From assembly GCF_002954245.1 (NCBI RefSeq), contig NZ_PPTG01000048.1, forward strand, positions 1 to 64,000: a stretch of DNA of 64,000 nucleotides, written 5' to 3'. This DNA is from Cryobacterium aureum (GTDB lineage Bacteria > Actinomycetota > Actinomycetes > Actinomycetales > Microbacteriaceae). The notes under the pieces were generated by a model. It was not told the DNA's origin and did no database searches. It saw only the letters and a list, made by a program, of their open reading frames with translations. Positions 43,508 to 52,048 of the stretch are shown piece after piece (the stretch's first letter is position 1; each line of letters starts with the position of its first letter). Position numbers and translations under genes: made by a program.

Positions 43508-44107
43508 ATGGCACGCAACGGAGCAGACCCACAGACCCGGATTCTCGAGGCTGCGCGCGCAGAATTCGCCGCTTACGGCCTCGCCGGAGCGCGCATCGAC
43601 CGCATCGCCAAGACTGCGTCGGCCAGCAAGGAACGCCTCTACGCCTACTACTCCGACAAGAAGCACCTCTTCCTCGAGGTTTTGGAGCTCAATCTGCGCG
43701 AGTTTTCGAGTGACGCTGTGCTTACCGACCACGACGTACCGGCCTTCGCTGGAGCCTTGTTCGACCACGCCATGCAGCACGGCGACCATCTGCGCATGAT
43801 TGACTGGGCGCGTCTCGAGACCGACGGTACCTGGCTGCCGGCCCTGGAAGTCATGCTGGGTTATCGAGACGAACAGGTGCGCCGCATCCGTTTGGCCCAG
43901 GCCGCCGGCCGGGTCGACGCATCGTGGGAGCCGGCGCAGCTCATGACGCTCGTCTTCGGCGTTGCTTCCGCCTGGGTGCACGAGCCCGGCGTGGTACTGA
44001 CGAACGGCGGCGGTTCCGACTCGGTGGCGATAGCAGCCCGACGTGCCAATGTCATCCGTGCGGTCGAACGGCTGATCGCACCGAGCGCACCGCCCGTGAT
44101 CAACTGA
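43508..44107 (+). CDS. TetR-family transcriptional regulator
   Basis: A 199-residue repressor. The N-terminal helix-turn-helix is within RILEAARAEFAAYGLAGARIDRIAKTASASKERLYAYYSDKKHLFLEVLE; the C-terminal part is the ligand domain and is not recognisable beyond that. ATG 43508 is chosen over an in-frame TTG at 43487 because of the promoter spacing and the usual N-terminus. It likely represses itself and the divergent MFS exporter. Confidence 0.92.
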   Translation: MARNGADPQTRILEAARAEFAAYGLAGARIDRIAKTASASKERLYAYYSDKKHLFLEVLELNLREFSSDAVLTDHDVPAFAGALFDHAMQHGDHLRMIDWARLETDGTWLPALEVMLGYRDEQVRRIRLAQAAGRVDASWEPAQLMTLVFGVASAWVHEPGVVLTNGGGSDSVAIAARRANVIRAVERLIAPSAPPVIN

Positions 44108-44188
44108 CGCCCGCCCGAATCGACACAACGGGCGCGCCGCCGCATCCGTTTCGAAGTAGCGGCGGCCACCGGTTAAACTAAACGCATC

Positions 44189-45778
44189 ATGGCAACTTTT
44201 GGAAACCTCTCAGATCGTCTTGCCGAGACGTTCAAAAACCTCCGCACCAAGGGCAAGCTCAGCGCAGCGGATGTCGACGGTACCGTCCGCGAGATTCGCC
44301 GAGCGCTGCTCGACGCCGACGTCGCCCTCGAGGTCGTCAAGGACTTCACCGGCAAGGTACGGGAGCGCGCCCTGGGTGACGAGGTCAGCAAGGCGCTGAA
44401 CCCGGCCCAGCAGGTCGTGCAGATCGTCAACGACGAACTCATCACCATTCTCGGCGGCCAGCAGCGCCGGCTGGAGTTCGCCAAGAAGCCGCCGACCATC
44501 ATTATGCTCGCTGGACTACAGGGTGCCGGTAAGACCACCCTCGCCGGCAAGCTCGCCAAGTGGCTCGCCAAAGACGGCCACACGCCATTGCTCGTCGCCG
44601 CCGACCTGCAGCGCCCCAACGCGGTCACCCAGCTCGAGGTCGTCGCGAAGCAGGCCGGCGTCGCCGTCTACGCGCCCGAGCCCGGCAACGGCGTCGGCGA
44701 CCCGGTCAAGGTCGCTCGCGACGGCGTGAAGTATGCCCTGCAGAAGGTGCACGACGTCGTCATCGTCGACACTGCTGGCCGCCTCGGCGTCGACGCCGAG
44801 CTCATGAAGCAGGCCGCCAACATCCGCAAGGCGATCGATCCCGACGAGGTGCTCTTCGTCATCGACGCCATGATCGGCCAGGACGCCGTCGCCACGGCGA
44901 AGGCCTTCCAGGATGGCGTTGACTTCACCGGCGTGGTGCTCACGAAGCTCGACGGCGACGCCCGCGGTGGCGCGGCTCTCTCGGTCGCTTCGCTGACGGG
45001 GCGACCGATCATGTTCGCCTCCACCGGTGAAGGGCTCGACGACTTCGAGCCGTTCCACCCCGACCGCATGGCCGGCCGCATCCTCGACCTCGGTGACATC
45101 CTCACCCTGATCGAGCAGGCGCAGGGTGCGTTCGACGAAGACGAGGCCCGCAAGGTCGCCGAGAAGTTCGCGACCGACACCTTCACCCTTGACGACTTCC
45201 TCGGCCAGATGCAGCAGCTGCGCAACATGGGCTCGATCAAGAAGATGATGAGCATGTTGCCCGGCGCCGGCGCCATGAAGGCCCAGCTCGAGAACTTCGA
45301 CGAGCGCGAGATCGTGCGCACCGAGGCCATCATCCAGTCGATGACCAAGCTCGAGCGCACCACGCCGAAACTGCTCAACGGATCCCGCCGCCTGCGCATC
45401 GCCAGGGGCTCAGGCTCGAGCGTCACCGAGGTCAACCAGCTCGTGCAGCGCTTCGAGCAGGCCGCCAAGATGATGAAGACCGTCGCCAAGGGCGGCATGC
45501 CCAACATTCCAGGGATGGGCCCGATCCCCGGCGCCGGCTACGGCGGCAAGCCCAAGCAGGTGGCCAAGAAGAAGGGCTCCAAGTCGGGTAATCCGGCTAA
45601 GCGTGCCGCCGAGAACGCCGCGATCGCCTCGGGCGTCAAGCCCGTGAGTGAGACGGCGTCAGCGGATGCCGCTGGCTCCGGGTTCGGCCTCGGCTCCGGC
45701 GCCCAGCCCGGCAAGGGCAAGGCCGGCGGCCCCACCGAAGAAGAAATGGCCGCACTGCAGAAAATGCTCGGCCGCTAG
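44189..45778 (+). CDS. ffh: signal recognition particle protein Ffh
   Basis: The SRP54 homologue, 529 residues. NG domain: GLQGAGKTTLAGKLAKWL (G1), VAADLQRPNAVTQL, VDTAGRLGVDAELM (G3) and TKLDGDARGG. The methionine-rich M domain (about 320-440) contains GSIKKMMSMLPGA and GGMPNIPGMGPIPGAGYGG. The C-terminal 60 residues are Gly/Ala-rich. TAAACT is 9 nt before the ATG. Two copies of the double-hairpin repeat follow. Confidence 0.97.
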   Translation: MATFGNLSDRLAETFKNLRTKGKLSAADVDGTVREIRRALLDADVALEVVKDFTGKVRERALGDEVSKALNPAQQVVQIVNDELITILGGQQRRLEFAKKPPTIIMLAGLQGAGKTTLAGKLAKWLAKDGHTPLLVAADLQRPNAVTQLEVVAKQAGVAVYAPEPGNGVGDPVKVARDGVKYALQKVHDVVIVDTAGRLGVDAELMKQAANIRKAIDPDEVLFVIDAMIGQDAVATAKAFQDGVDFTGVVLTKLDGDARGGAALSVASLTGRPIMFASTGEGLDDFEPFHPDRMAGRILDLGDILTLIEQAQGAFDEDEARKVAEKFATDTFTLDDFLGQMQQLRNMGSIKKMMSMLPGAGAMKAQLENFDEREIVRTEAIIQSMTKLERTTPKLLNGSRRLRIARGSGSSVTEVNQLVQRFEQAAKMMKTVAKGGMPNIPGMGPIPGAGYGGKPKQVAKKKGSKSGNPAKRAAENAAIASGVKPVSETASADAAGSGFGLGSGAQPGKGKAGGPTEEEMAALQKMLGR

Positions 45779-45798
45779 TTCGCCAACCTGCGCCGGGC

Positions 45799-45875
45799 CA
45801 TTTTGTGGACGGGGCCCAGGCCCCGTCCACGGGCCCAGTTTATAGGCTGGGCCCGTGTTCATAAGGTGGGCCCGG
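45799..45875. repeat. double-hairpin intergenic repeat, copy 2
   Basis: Begins CCATTTTGTGGAC, then arms GGACGGGGCC/GGCCCCGTCC and hairpin ACGGGCCCAG / CTGGGCCCGT, tail TTCATAAGGTGGGCCCGG. It is nearly identical to copy 3 located 129 nt downstream and lies just after ffh. Confidence 0.85.
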
Positions 45876-45925
45876 ACCCAGCTCGAGCGGTGGACAGGCG
45901 CTGAGCCTCTGCGCGGGTGCCCAAG

Positions 45926-46004
45926 GCTATTTTGTGGACGGGGCCCAGGCCCCGTCCACGGGCCCAGTTTATAGACTGGGCCCGTGTTCATAAGGTGGGC
46001 CCGG
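45926..46004. repeat. double-hairpin intergenic repeat, copy 3
   Basis: Same layout as copy 2, differing by one base in the second hairpin loop region (TTTATAGA instead of TTTATAGG). Also preceded by GCTATTTTGTGGAC. The spacer between copies 2 and 3 is unrelated. Confidence 0.85.
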
Positions 46005-46064
46005 CGCGTGCGTGCTGGGAACCCGCGTTCTGAACACGTCCAGTTCTCGGTCGCGGCGCGGCTC

Positions 46065-46070
46065 TAGGCT
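46065..46070 (+). promoter_or_regulatory. -10 box of a leaderless LLM gene transcript
   Basis: TAGGCT 6 nt (GGTTGT) before ATG 46077. Confidence 0.5.
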
Positions 46071-46076
46071 GGTTGT

Positions 46077-46865
46077 ATGACTTCAACGATGAACCAGAAT
46101 GTGCGCATCGGCGTGCAGATCGCTCCGCAGCACGCCGAGTACTCCAAGATTCGGGACACGCTCACCGAGGTCGAGGCGCGAGGCTTCGACGTCGCATTCA
46201 ACTGGGACCACTTCTTTCCGCTCAGCGGAGAGCCCGACGGCCTGCACTTCGAATCGTGGACCATCCTCGCCGCCTGGGCCGAGCAGACCACGACAATCGA
46301 ATTCGGGGCCCTGGTCAACTGCAACAGCTACCGCAACGCCGATCTGCAGGCTGACATGGCCCGCACGATCGACCACATCAGCGGCGGACGCTTCATCTTC
46401 GGAACCGGCGCCGGCTGGTTCGAGCGCGACTACCAGGAGTACGGCTACGAGTTCGGCACCCCCGGCACCCGGCTGAACGCCCTCGACGACAGCCTGAACC
46501 GCATCGAGGCCCGCTGGGCCAAGCTGAACCCGCCGCCGACCCGCGACATCCCGGTACTCATCGGCGGCGGCGGCGAGAAGAAAACGCTGCGCATCGTCGC
46601 CCAGCACGCCGACATCTGGCACTCGTTCTCCAACCCAGAAGTACTCGAGCACAAGCTCGGTGTGCTCGGCGCCTGGTGCGACGAGGTCGGCCGGGATATC
46701 GCCGAGATCGAAATCTCGACCGAGCTTCGCGGGCGTACCATCGCTGACGCGGACGCACTCTACGACCTCGGTACCCGCCTGTTCACCGTCGGAATCACCG
46801 GGCCGGACTACGACCTGGGCAAAGCCATCGACTGGCTGGCTTGGCGCGACAGCAAAAACGCCTGA
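46077..46865 (+). CDS. LLM-class (luciferase-like) F420/FMN oxidoreductase
   Basis: A 262-residue TIM-barrel protein of the luciferase-like monooxygenase superfamily: VRIGVQIAPQHAEYSKI, NWDHFFPLSG, HISGGRFIFGTGAGWFERDYQEYGYEFGT and IPVLIGGGGEKKTLRIVAQHADIWHSF. The TGAGW(F)E(R)D(Y) segment is typical of F420-dependent members. Substrate unknown. Stand-alone gene between the repeats and an SDR gene. Confidence 0.88.
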   Translation: MTSTMNQNVRIGVQIAPQHAEYSKIRDTLTEVEARGFDVAFNWDHFFPLSGEPDGLHFESWTILAAWAEQTTTIEFGALVNCNSYRNADLQADMARTIDHISGGRFIFGTGAGWFERDYQEYGYEFGTPGTRLNALDDSLNRIEARWAKLNPPPTRDIPVLIGGGGEKKTLRIVAQHADIWHSFSNPEVLEHKLGVLGAWCDEVGRDIAEIEISTELRGRTIADADALYDLGTRLFTVGITGPDYDLGKAIDWLAWRDSKNA

Positions 46866-47012
46866 TTCAATTCGGCCCCGCAGCCACATGCTGAGGGACG
46901 GCGACCGGTCGCCACCGCAGCGATCGCGTAGTAGGTTCGCCAGAGTTAGAGCGGTCAGGGCGCGAGAGTCGAACGTTTCCCGTGTCGGTCATCCATTGAG
47001 AGGAACTTACCC

Positions 47013-47831
47013 ATGAGCAAGACCTGGTTCATTACTGGCGCGTCCAAGGGCTTTGGCCGCGAGTGGACGGAAGCTGCGCTAGAGCGTGGCGACAGCGTCG
47101 CAGGCACCGCACGAAAGCTGGATACTCTCGATGCTCTCGTTGAGAAGTATCCGGATACCTTTTTGCCGATTCGGCTCGACGTCACGGACCGGGATGCGGA
47201 TTTCGCGGCCGTGCAGAGGGCGGCCGAGCACTTCGGTCAGCTCGATATCGTCGTCAATAACGCTGGGTACGGTCATTTCGGCATGGTCGAGGAATTGACC
47301 GAAGGCGAGGCCCGAGCGCAAATCGAGACGAACCTGTTCGGCGCGCTCTGGATCACCCAAGCGGCGGTGCCCGTCATGCGAAAGCAGGGTTCGGGTCACA
47401 TCATCCAGGTATCGAGTATCGGCGGTATCAGCGCCTTTCCCACCGTCGGTATCTACCATGCGTCGAAGTGGGCACTCGAGGGCTTTTCGCAGTCACTCTC
47501 ACAGGAGGTTGCAGGCTTCGGTATCCACGTGACGCTGGTGGAACCCGGTGGCTTCTCGACCGATTGGTCGGGTCCCTCCGCCTCGCGGAGCGAGGAGATG
47601 GCGGAGTACGCCGATGTGCGACAGGCAGCGGCGAGCCGTCCCTCCGCAAACGATCCCGGTGACCCGAAGGCCACCCGGGGCGCGATCCTCAAGGTCGTCG
47701 ATGCACAGAAACCGCCACTGCGTATCTTCTTCGGCAAGGCACCCCTGGGCATCGCGACGAAGGACTACGAGTCACGACTGGCGACGTGGAACGAATGGCA
47801 GCCGGTTTCGATCGAGGCACACGGCAACTGA
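47013..47831 (+). CDS. short-chain dehydrogenase/reductase
   Basis: A 272-residue classical SDR: cofactor motif TGASKGFGREW (residues 8-18), NNAGYGHFG, the catalytic Ser in IQVSSIGG and YHASK (Tyr/Lys) with WALEGFSQSL. The Arg-containing first loop (TARKLD) suggests NADP(H). Substrate unknown. GAGAGGAA lies 6 nt before the ATG. Convergent with the NmrA-like gene. Confidence 0.9.
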   Translation: MSKTWFITGASKGFGREWTEAALERGDSVAGTARKLDTLDALVEKYPDTFLPIRLDVTDRDADFAAVQRAAEHFGQLDIVVNNAGYGHFGMVEELTEGEARAQIETNLFGALWITQAAVPVMRKQGSGHIIQVSSIGGISAFPTVGIYHASKWALEGFSQSLSQEVAGFGIHVTLVEPGGFSTDWSGPSASRSEEMAEYADVRQAAASRPSANDPGDPKATRGAILKVVDAQKPPLRIFFGKAPLGIATKDYESRLATWNEWQPVSIEAHGN

Positions 47832-47867
47832 GTCTTCAGGCGAGGTAGCCGACCAGAAGCGGGATCG

Positions 47868-48767
47868 TCAGGTCGAGGGCAGGTCGGCTGACGTCTGTGT
47901 GGGATTCCAGACCGCGCGCTCGCGGTGGGCGAATTCGGCGAAGCGAATGGGTTCGCGGCCGAGGACCGTGCGCACCGTGTCTGTGAGCTCGGCCGCCATG
48001 CCGAGACGGGCAGTGGTGTAGATCGCAGCAGTGACCAAAACCATGCCCCACGGCATGCCGAGGGTGCGGCGTGCGTGTCGGAGGTAGCGCACGATGCCGG
48101 GCCGTGCATACCGAATGGGGCGGCCGAGTTCGGCCGTCAAGATCTGGGCAACCTGCTGGTAGGTGAGTGCCTCACTTCCCGTCACGGTATAGGCGGTGTC
48201 GGCGTGGGCTGACGGGTCGAGCAGGGCGACCGCGGCAATCGCTGCGATATCTTCCGCGTCGACGAATGCGGTCGCGCCCCGCCCGGCCGGAACGACGATC
48301 TCGTCGCGATCACGAATGTCGGTCAGGTGGGTGGTGGAGAGATTTTGGTCAAAGAACGAGGCGCGCACGAACGTCCAGGCGACCCCCGAGGTACGAAGCC
48401 AGGCCTCAATGGCGGCGTGCGGTACGACCTTGTTCTTTTCGGCGCCCTGCAGCGAGAGAAAGACCATCTGCTCCACACCAGATTGCTGCGCGAACTCGAG
48501 AGCGGGAATCATCTGCTTCTTCGGTTTGCCCAGATGCGGCGGCCGCAGCAAAAACATCCGCTGGATGCCCGCGAATGTGGCCGGCCAGGTGGCCTTGTCA
48601 GTGAAGTCGAGGGCGACGGCCTCGACCCGATCACCGAAAATCCGGGCCACAGATTCGGTAGAACGGCCCGCGGCCCGTACCCTGAGCCCGGCGGCGAGCA
48701 GCCGTTCCACCACGACGCGACCGACGTTGCCGGTCGCACCAGTCACCAGGATTAGATCGTTCGCCAT
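47868..48767 (-). CDS. NmrA-like NAD(P)-binding protein
   Basis: A 299-residue atypical SDR. It starts with LILVTGATGNVGRVVVERLLAAGLRVRAAGRS and contains MVFLSLQGAEKNKVVPHAAIEAWLRTSGVAWTFVRASFFDQN and a C-terminal substrate domain. It lacks the YxxxK catalytic pair of classical SDRs, so it may be a redox sensor or a quinone reductase-like enzyme. GAGAGG precedes the ATG. Confidence 0.87.
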   Translation of the reverse strand: MANDLILVTGATGNVGRVVVERLLAAGLRVRAAGRSTESVARIFGDRVEAVALDFTDKATWPATFAGIQRMFLLRPPHLGKPKKQMIPALEFAQQSGVEQMVFLSLQGAEKNKVVPHAAIEAWLRTSGVAWTFVRASFFDQNLSTTHLTDIRDRDEIVVPAGRGATAFVDAEDIAAIAAVALLDPSAHADTAYTVTGSEALTYQQVAQILTAELGRPIRYARPGIVRYLRHARRTLGMPWGMVLVTAAIYTTARLGMAAELTDTVRTVLGREPIRFAEFAHRERAVWNPTQTSADLPST

Positions 48768-48844
48768 TCGAAAACCTCTCGTGTTGCTGCCTCACCCAAA
48801 TGTTATCTGGCGTGATCGCTCGCACAGCCCGGATCGACAGCCCC

Positions 48845-49249
48845 CTAGCGCGCCCGCCGCAGCCGAATTGGACCCTGAGCGGTCGATGGGTCGACCACTG
48901 CGCCGCCCTGGGTGATCTGCAGCTCACCGCGGGCGACCATGCGGCGGGCGGCTCGTCTGGCCGGTTCCATAAGATCGCGCCATTCCTCGCCGCCGACCGT
49001 CTTCGCCGCATCGGATGGACAGATCGTCGCGGTCTGCGTCCGGGCAGCGAGCAGCGTGATGATCGCTTCTTCCAGCCGGAGATCGGTTGCGGTGACCCCG
49101 CGGTTACGACACGAATCCGAACAGTACTTCACCGAATTCCAGTCGCGCGCCCACTTCGCCCGCCACTCGATCCGGCGCCCACACGACGCACAGGTCTTCT
49201 CCGGGCCGCCATCCGCAGGGGCCGCATCGGCCCGTTGACGGTGCGCCAT
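48845..49249 (-). CDS. DUF2256-DUF3253 fusion protein
   Basis: A 134-residue protein. The N-terminal DUF2256 part is zinc-finger-like (KTCASCGRRIEW...WNSVKYCSDSCRNRG, CxxC...CxxxC). The C-terminal DUF3253 part resembles a winged helix (LEEAIITLLAARTQTATICPSDAAKTVGGEEWRDLMEPARRAARRMVARGELQITQGG). Function unknown; nucleic acid binding is plausible. Its ATG follows the ybdK stop by one base (TAGCATG), so it is translated with the ligase. Confidence 0.85.
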   Translation of the reverse strand: MAHRQRADAAPADGGPEKTCASCGRRIEWRAKWARDWNSVKYCSDSCRNRGVTATDLRLEEAIITLLAARTQTATICPSDAAKTVGGEEWRDLMEPARRAARRMVARGELQITQGGAVVDPSTAQGPIRLRRAR

Positions 49250-49250
49250 G

Positions 49251-50387
49251 CTAGCTGCCGAGCCCCTGCGCGAGTTCGTGGCTGAGCGCCGCAACGACCG
49301 CGGACAGGCTGCCGTCGTTCGCCGCGGCCACGGCGAGCTGTCGTTGATAGCTGCCGCCGTCGTCGATGATGCGGTGGAGGCCCTGCAGCTCCGGCAGGCA
49401 GCCGAGCCGCTCGGCCACGGGGGAGAGGGTCTCGATGAGGCGACGCACGTCATCCGTTACGAGGCACTCGTTGCCGGCCGCATCCAGGATAATCTCGGCG
49501 TCCAGCCCGTACCGGGCCGCCCGCCACTTGTTTTCCCGCACGAACCACGGTTGCATGCGCGGTACGTCTTCTCCCGCGTCGAGGCGGGTGGACATCCACT
49601 CGACCAGGCACTGGATGAACGCGGCGATCGCGCCGAGCTCCACGGTGGTCGAGACGCCGTCACAGACGCGAATCTCGATCGTGCCCCAGCGCGGTGATGG
49701 GCGGATGTCCCAGCGCACCTCGGTGACGTCTTCGATGATGCCGGTCACCGCCATGTCATCGACGTAGCGCTCCCACGCCTCCCAGTCGGGCAGATCCCAC
49801 GGCAGGCCGGCGGTCGGCAGCTGCTGAAACATGAGGGAACGGTTGCTGGCATAGCCGGTGTCGACGCCGGCCCAAAACGGGCTCGACGCGCTGAGCGCCT
49901 GCAAATGCGGCACGTAGGTCAGCAAGCCGTTCATGATCGGAATGGCCTTGGCCTTGTCCTCGATGCCCACGTGCACGTGAATGCCCCAGATCATCATGTT
50001 GCGCCCCCACCACTGGGTTCGGTCGATGAGCTTGTGGTAGCGCGCCTTGTCGGTGATGGTCTGGTCGAACCATTGGGCGAACGGATGCGAGCCGCTACAG
50101 ATCACATCCACGTCGCGGTCGGTCAGAACGCGCCGTACCTCGCCGAGCTGGCTGGCGACATCCGCTACCGCGTGGCCGACGGTGTCGTGTACGCCGGACA
50201 CCAGCTCGACCGTATTGAGCAGGAGTTCACCGGTGATGGTGGGGTGCGCCGAACCGTCCGGGCCGCAGAGGGCGTCGAGTACCTCGTCGGCGATCGACAC
50301 CAGATCGCCGGTGTTGCGGTCGACGAGGGCGACCTCCCACTCGATGCCCACGGTGGAGCGGGCAGATCGGGCGAATTCGAGTGGCAC
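49251..50387 (-). CDS. ybdK: carboxylate-amine ligase, YbdK type (glutamate-cysteine ligase-like)
   Basis: A 378-residue GCS2-family ligase. It opens STVGIEWEVALVDRNTGDLVSIADEV, then CSGSHPFAQW, WGRNMMIWGIHVHVGIEDKAKAIPI, and RWDIRPSPRWGTIEIRVCDGVSTTVE. YbdK has weak glutamate-cysteine ligase activity in E. coli; the physiological product here is unknown. GTG start with AAGGAG 6 nt upstream. Co-translated with the DUF2256-DUF3253 gene. Confidence 0.9.
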   Translation of the reverse strand: MPLEFARSARSTVGIEWEVALVDRNTGDLVSIADEVLDALCGPDGSAHPTITGELLLNTVELVSGVHDTVGHAVADVASQLGEVRRVLTDRDVDVICSGSHPFAQWFDQTITDKARYHKLIDRTQWWGRNMMIWGIHVHVGIEDKAKAIPIMNGLLTYVPHLQALSASSPFWAGVDTGYASNRSLMFQQLPTAGLPWDLPDWEAWERYVDDMAVTGIIEDVTEVRWDIRPSPRWGTIEIRVCDGVSTTVELGAIAAFIQCLVEWMSTRLDAGEDVPRMQPWFVRENKWRAARYGLDAEIILDAAGNECLVTDDVRRLIETLSPVAERLGCLPELQGLHRIIDDGGSYQRQLAVAAANDGSLSAVVAALSHELAQGLGS

Positions 50388-50428
50388 GGGGGCTCCTTGG
50401 GTGGGCCGGTGAAAGCCGTTGAGGTTCG

Positions 50429-50437
50429 ATTATCACA
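50429..50437 (-). promoter_or_regulatory. extended -10 promoter of ybdK
   Basis: Minus-strand TGTGATAAT (extended -10 TGn plus GATAAT) about 42 nt before the GTG, with TTGTGT roughly 19 bp farther upstream. ATTGTG occurs twice here. Confidence 0.4.
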
Positions 50438-50588
50438 ATGTGAGCAATCTCTGACACAATGATTAGTCGCGATCCGTTGTGCCCGACCCTCTATCTCGGT
50501 GCAACGTGATCCTATAGAGCTTATGCCGAGTGTGCCCCCACGCTCACGGCCCAAGGTTCGCCAAACACCGAATCAACACTGGAGAATT

Positions 50589-50993
50589 GTGGCTGTCAAA
50601 ATCCGTCTGAAGCGCATGGGTAAGATCCGTGCACCGTACTACCGCATCGTCGTTGCCGACGCGCGCACCAAGCGCGACGGTCGTGTCATCGAAGAAATCG
50701 GCATCTACCACCCCACGGAGGAGCCCTCGGTCATCGAGGTTAAGTCCGAGCGTGCGCAGTACTGGCTCAGCGTCGGCGCCCAGCCGACCGAGCAGGTTGC
50801 TGCACTCCTCAAGCTCACGGGCGACTGGGGCATCTTCAAGGGCGACAAGAACGCCAAGAGCACCGTCAAGGTGAAGGAACCGAAGGCTGCTTTCGTCGCC
50901 GACGAGAAGAAGAAGCCGGTTCTCAAGCCCAAGGCCGAGAAGCCGGTCGCCAAGGTAGAAGAGGTTGCTGCCGAAGCAACCGAAGAGGCGTAA
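50589..50993 (+). CDS. rpsP: 30S ribosomal protein S16
   Basis: A 134-residue bS16 starting [38 protein letters not shown]. After the core (about 85 residues) it has a Lys/Ala/Glu-rich tail, common in actinobacteria. The GTG follows GGAGA closely. First gene of rpsP-khpA-rimM, whose usual continuation trmD-rplS is displaced. Confidence 0.96.
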   Translation: MAVKIRLKRMGKIRAPYYRIVVADARTKRDGRVIEEIGIYHPTEEPSVIEVKSERAQYWLSVGAQPTEQVAALLKLTGDWGIFKGDKNAKSTVKVKEPKAAFVADEKKKPVLKPKAEKPVAKVEEVAAEATEEA

Positions 50994-50996
50994 CTG

Positions 50997-51233
50997 TTGC
51001 TTGCTCCCGCGCTCGAACACCTCGTCAAGGGGATCGTTGATCACCCGGACGATGTGCACGTTGCAGAAAAGAATTCGCCGCGAGGTGAGGTGCTCGAGGT
51101 TCGTGTGAACCCCGAGGATCTCGGCCGGGTCATTGGTCGTGCTGGTCGCACCGCCAAGGCCTTGCGCACCCTCGTTGCGGCTCTGGCCGATGGTCGACGC
51201 GTACGCGTCGACGTCGTCGACACCGATTTCTAG
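50997..51233 (+). CDS. khpA: KH-domain RNA-binding protein KhpA
   Basis: A 78-residue single KH domain protein with the GxxG loop in VIGRAGRTAKALRTLV. It binds RNA, in Gram-positives often together with KhpB. The start is not certain: TTG 50997 gives the usual MLAPALEHLVKGIVDHPDDV and lies 3 nt after rpsP. Stop is 4 nt before rimM. Confidence 0.92.
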   Translation: MLAPALEHLVKGIVDHPDDVHVAEKNSPRGEVLEVRVNPEDLGRVIGRAGRTAKALRTLVAALADGRRVRVDVVDTDF

Positions 51234-51237
51234 TTCA

Positions 51238-51936
51238 GTGAACGACGCGACAGTGGACGATAGCGAGAAGGACCGCACCCAGCAATTACGGGTGGGGCGC
51301 CTGACCAAGGCTCACGGCCTCAAGGGAGCAATCAAGCTCGAACTGTTCACGGATGACCCGGGACGACGTTTCGTCCCGGGCGCCGTGTTCACCCTGCAGG
51401 TTCCGACCGGTTCGGCCTGGCACGGCAAGACGATCGAACTCGTCGAACTGCGCTGGTACAACCAGCACGCGGTCGGTTTTTTCAAGGATATTGTTGACCG
51501 CAGCGCGGCCGAAACGCTCGCAAAGGCGATCCTCTGGATCGACGCGGACGTCGCCGAGCTGTCGGATGAGGAAGACGCCTGGTACGACCACCAGCTGGTC
51601 GGCCTCGCCGTCATGCGTGACGGTGTGCGCATCGGCACCATCGGTCGCCTCGAGCACATGCCAGCACAAGACCTGTTGATCGTGAAGACGCCGACCGGCG
51701 ACGTCATGATCCCGTTCGTGAAGGCCATCGTGCCGAGCGTTGACGTGAAAAACGGCCTGGTTACGATCACGCCGCCGCCCGGGCTGCTCGAGGAGCTGCC
51801 CGAGGACCCGGCCGATGCTGAGCCTGCTGCCGAATCGGCTGACGCCGAAGCTGCGCCTACTTCTGAAACGGATGCCGCAGCATCCGCTGTCGAAACAGCC
51901 CCAGAAGCCGAAGCCGACGCATCCGCTCGCCCGTAA
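51238..51936 (+). CDS. rimM: ribosome maturation factor RimM
   Basis: A 16S processing factor binding S19. The 232-residue product has LRVGRLTKAHGLKGAIKLELFTDDP, the PRC-barrel part WYDHQLVGLAVMRDGVRIGTIGRLEHMPAQDLLIV and IPFVKAIVPSVDVKNGLVTITPPPGLLEE. A tail of about 50 residues is Ala/Glu-rich low complexity. GTG start. It is followed by the convergent siroheme genes rather than trmD. Confidence 0.94.
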   Translation: MNDATVDDSEKDRTQQLRVGRLTKAHGLKGAIKLELFTDDPGRRFVPGAVFTLQVPTGSAWHGKTIELVELRWYNQHAVGFFKDIVDRSAAETLAKAILWIDADVAELSDEEDAWYDHQLVGLAVMRDGVRIGTIGRLEHMPAQDLLIVKTPTGDVMIPFVKAIVPSVDVKNGLVTITPPPGLLEELPEDPADAEPAAESADAEAAPTSETDAAASAVETAPEAEADASARP

Positions 51937-51978
51937 CCTTCGTGCTTCACGGCGCGCGGGACTTCTGGCCACGCCCGA

Positions 51979-52027
51979 ACTCCCGCGTACTGACGCAACT
52001 CCCGCGTAACGCGAGCTACAGGCGAGC
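51979..52027. repeat. dispersed CTCCCGCGTA intergenic repeat
   Basis: ACTCCCGCGTA occurs at 51979-51989 and again at 51998-52008 (19-nt period), the second followed by ACGCGAGCTACAGGCGA. A similar unit occurs near 11406-11438. Confidence 0.45.
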
Positions 52028-52048
52028 AGAGCAGCGTCACCGGAAGCG

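Noticed and set aside
41799..46004. Short minus-strand ORFs starting M(N/T)TGP(V/A)YKLGP in all three repeat copies
   Set aside because: The peptide similarity follows directly from the repeated palindromic DNA. Each frame then runs into unrelated sequence of different length, so these are not independent genes.
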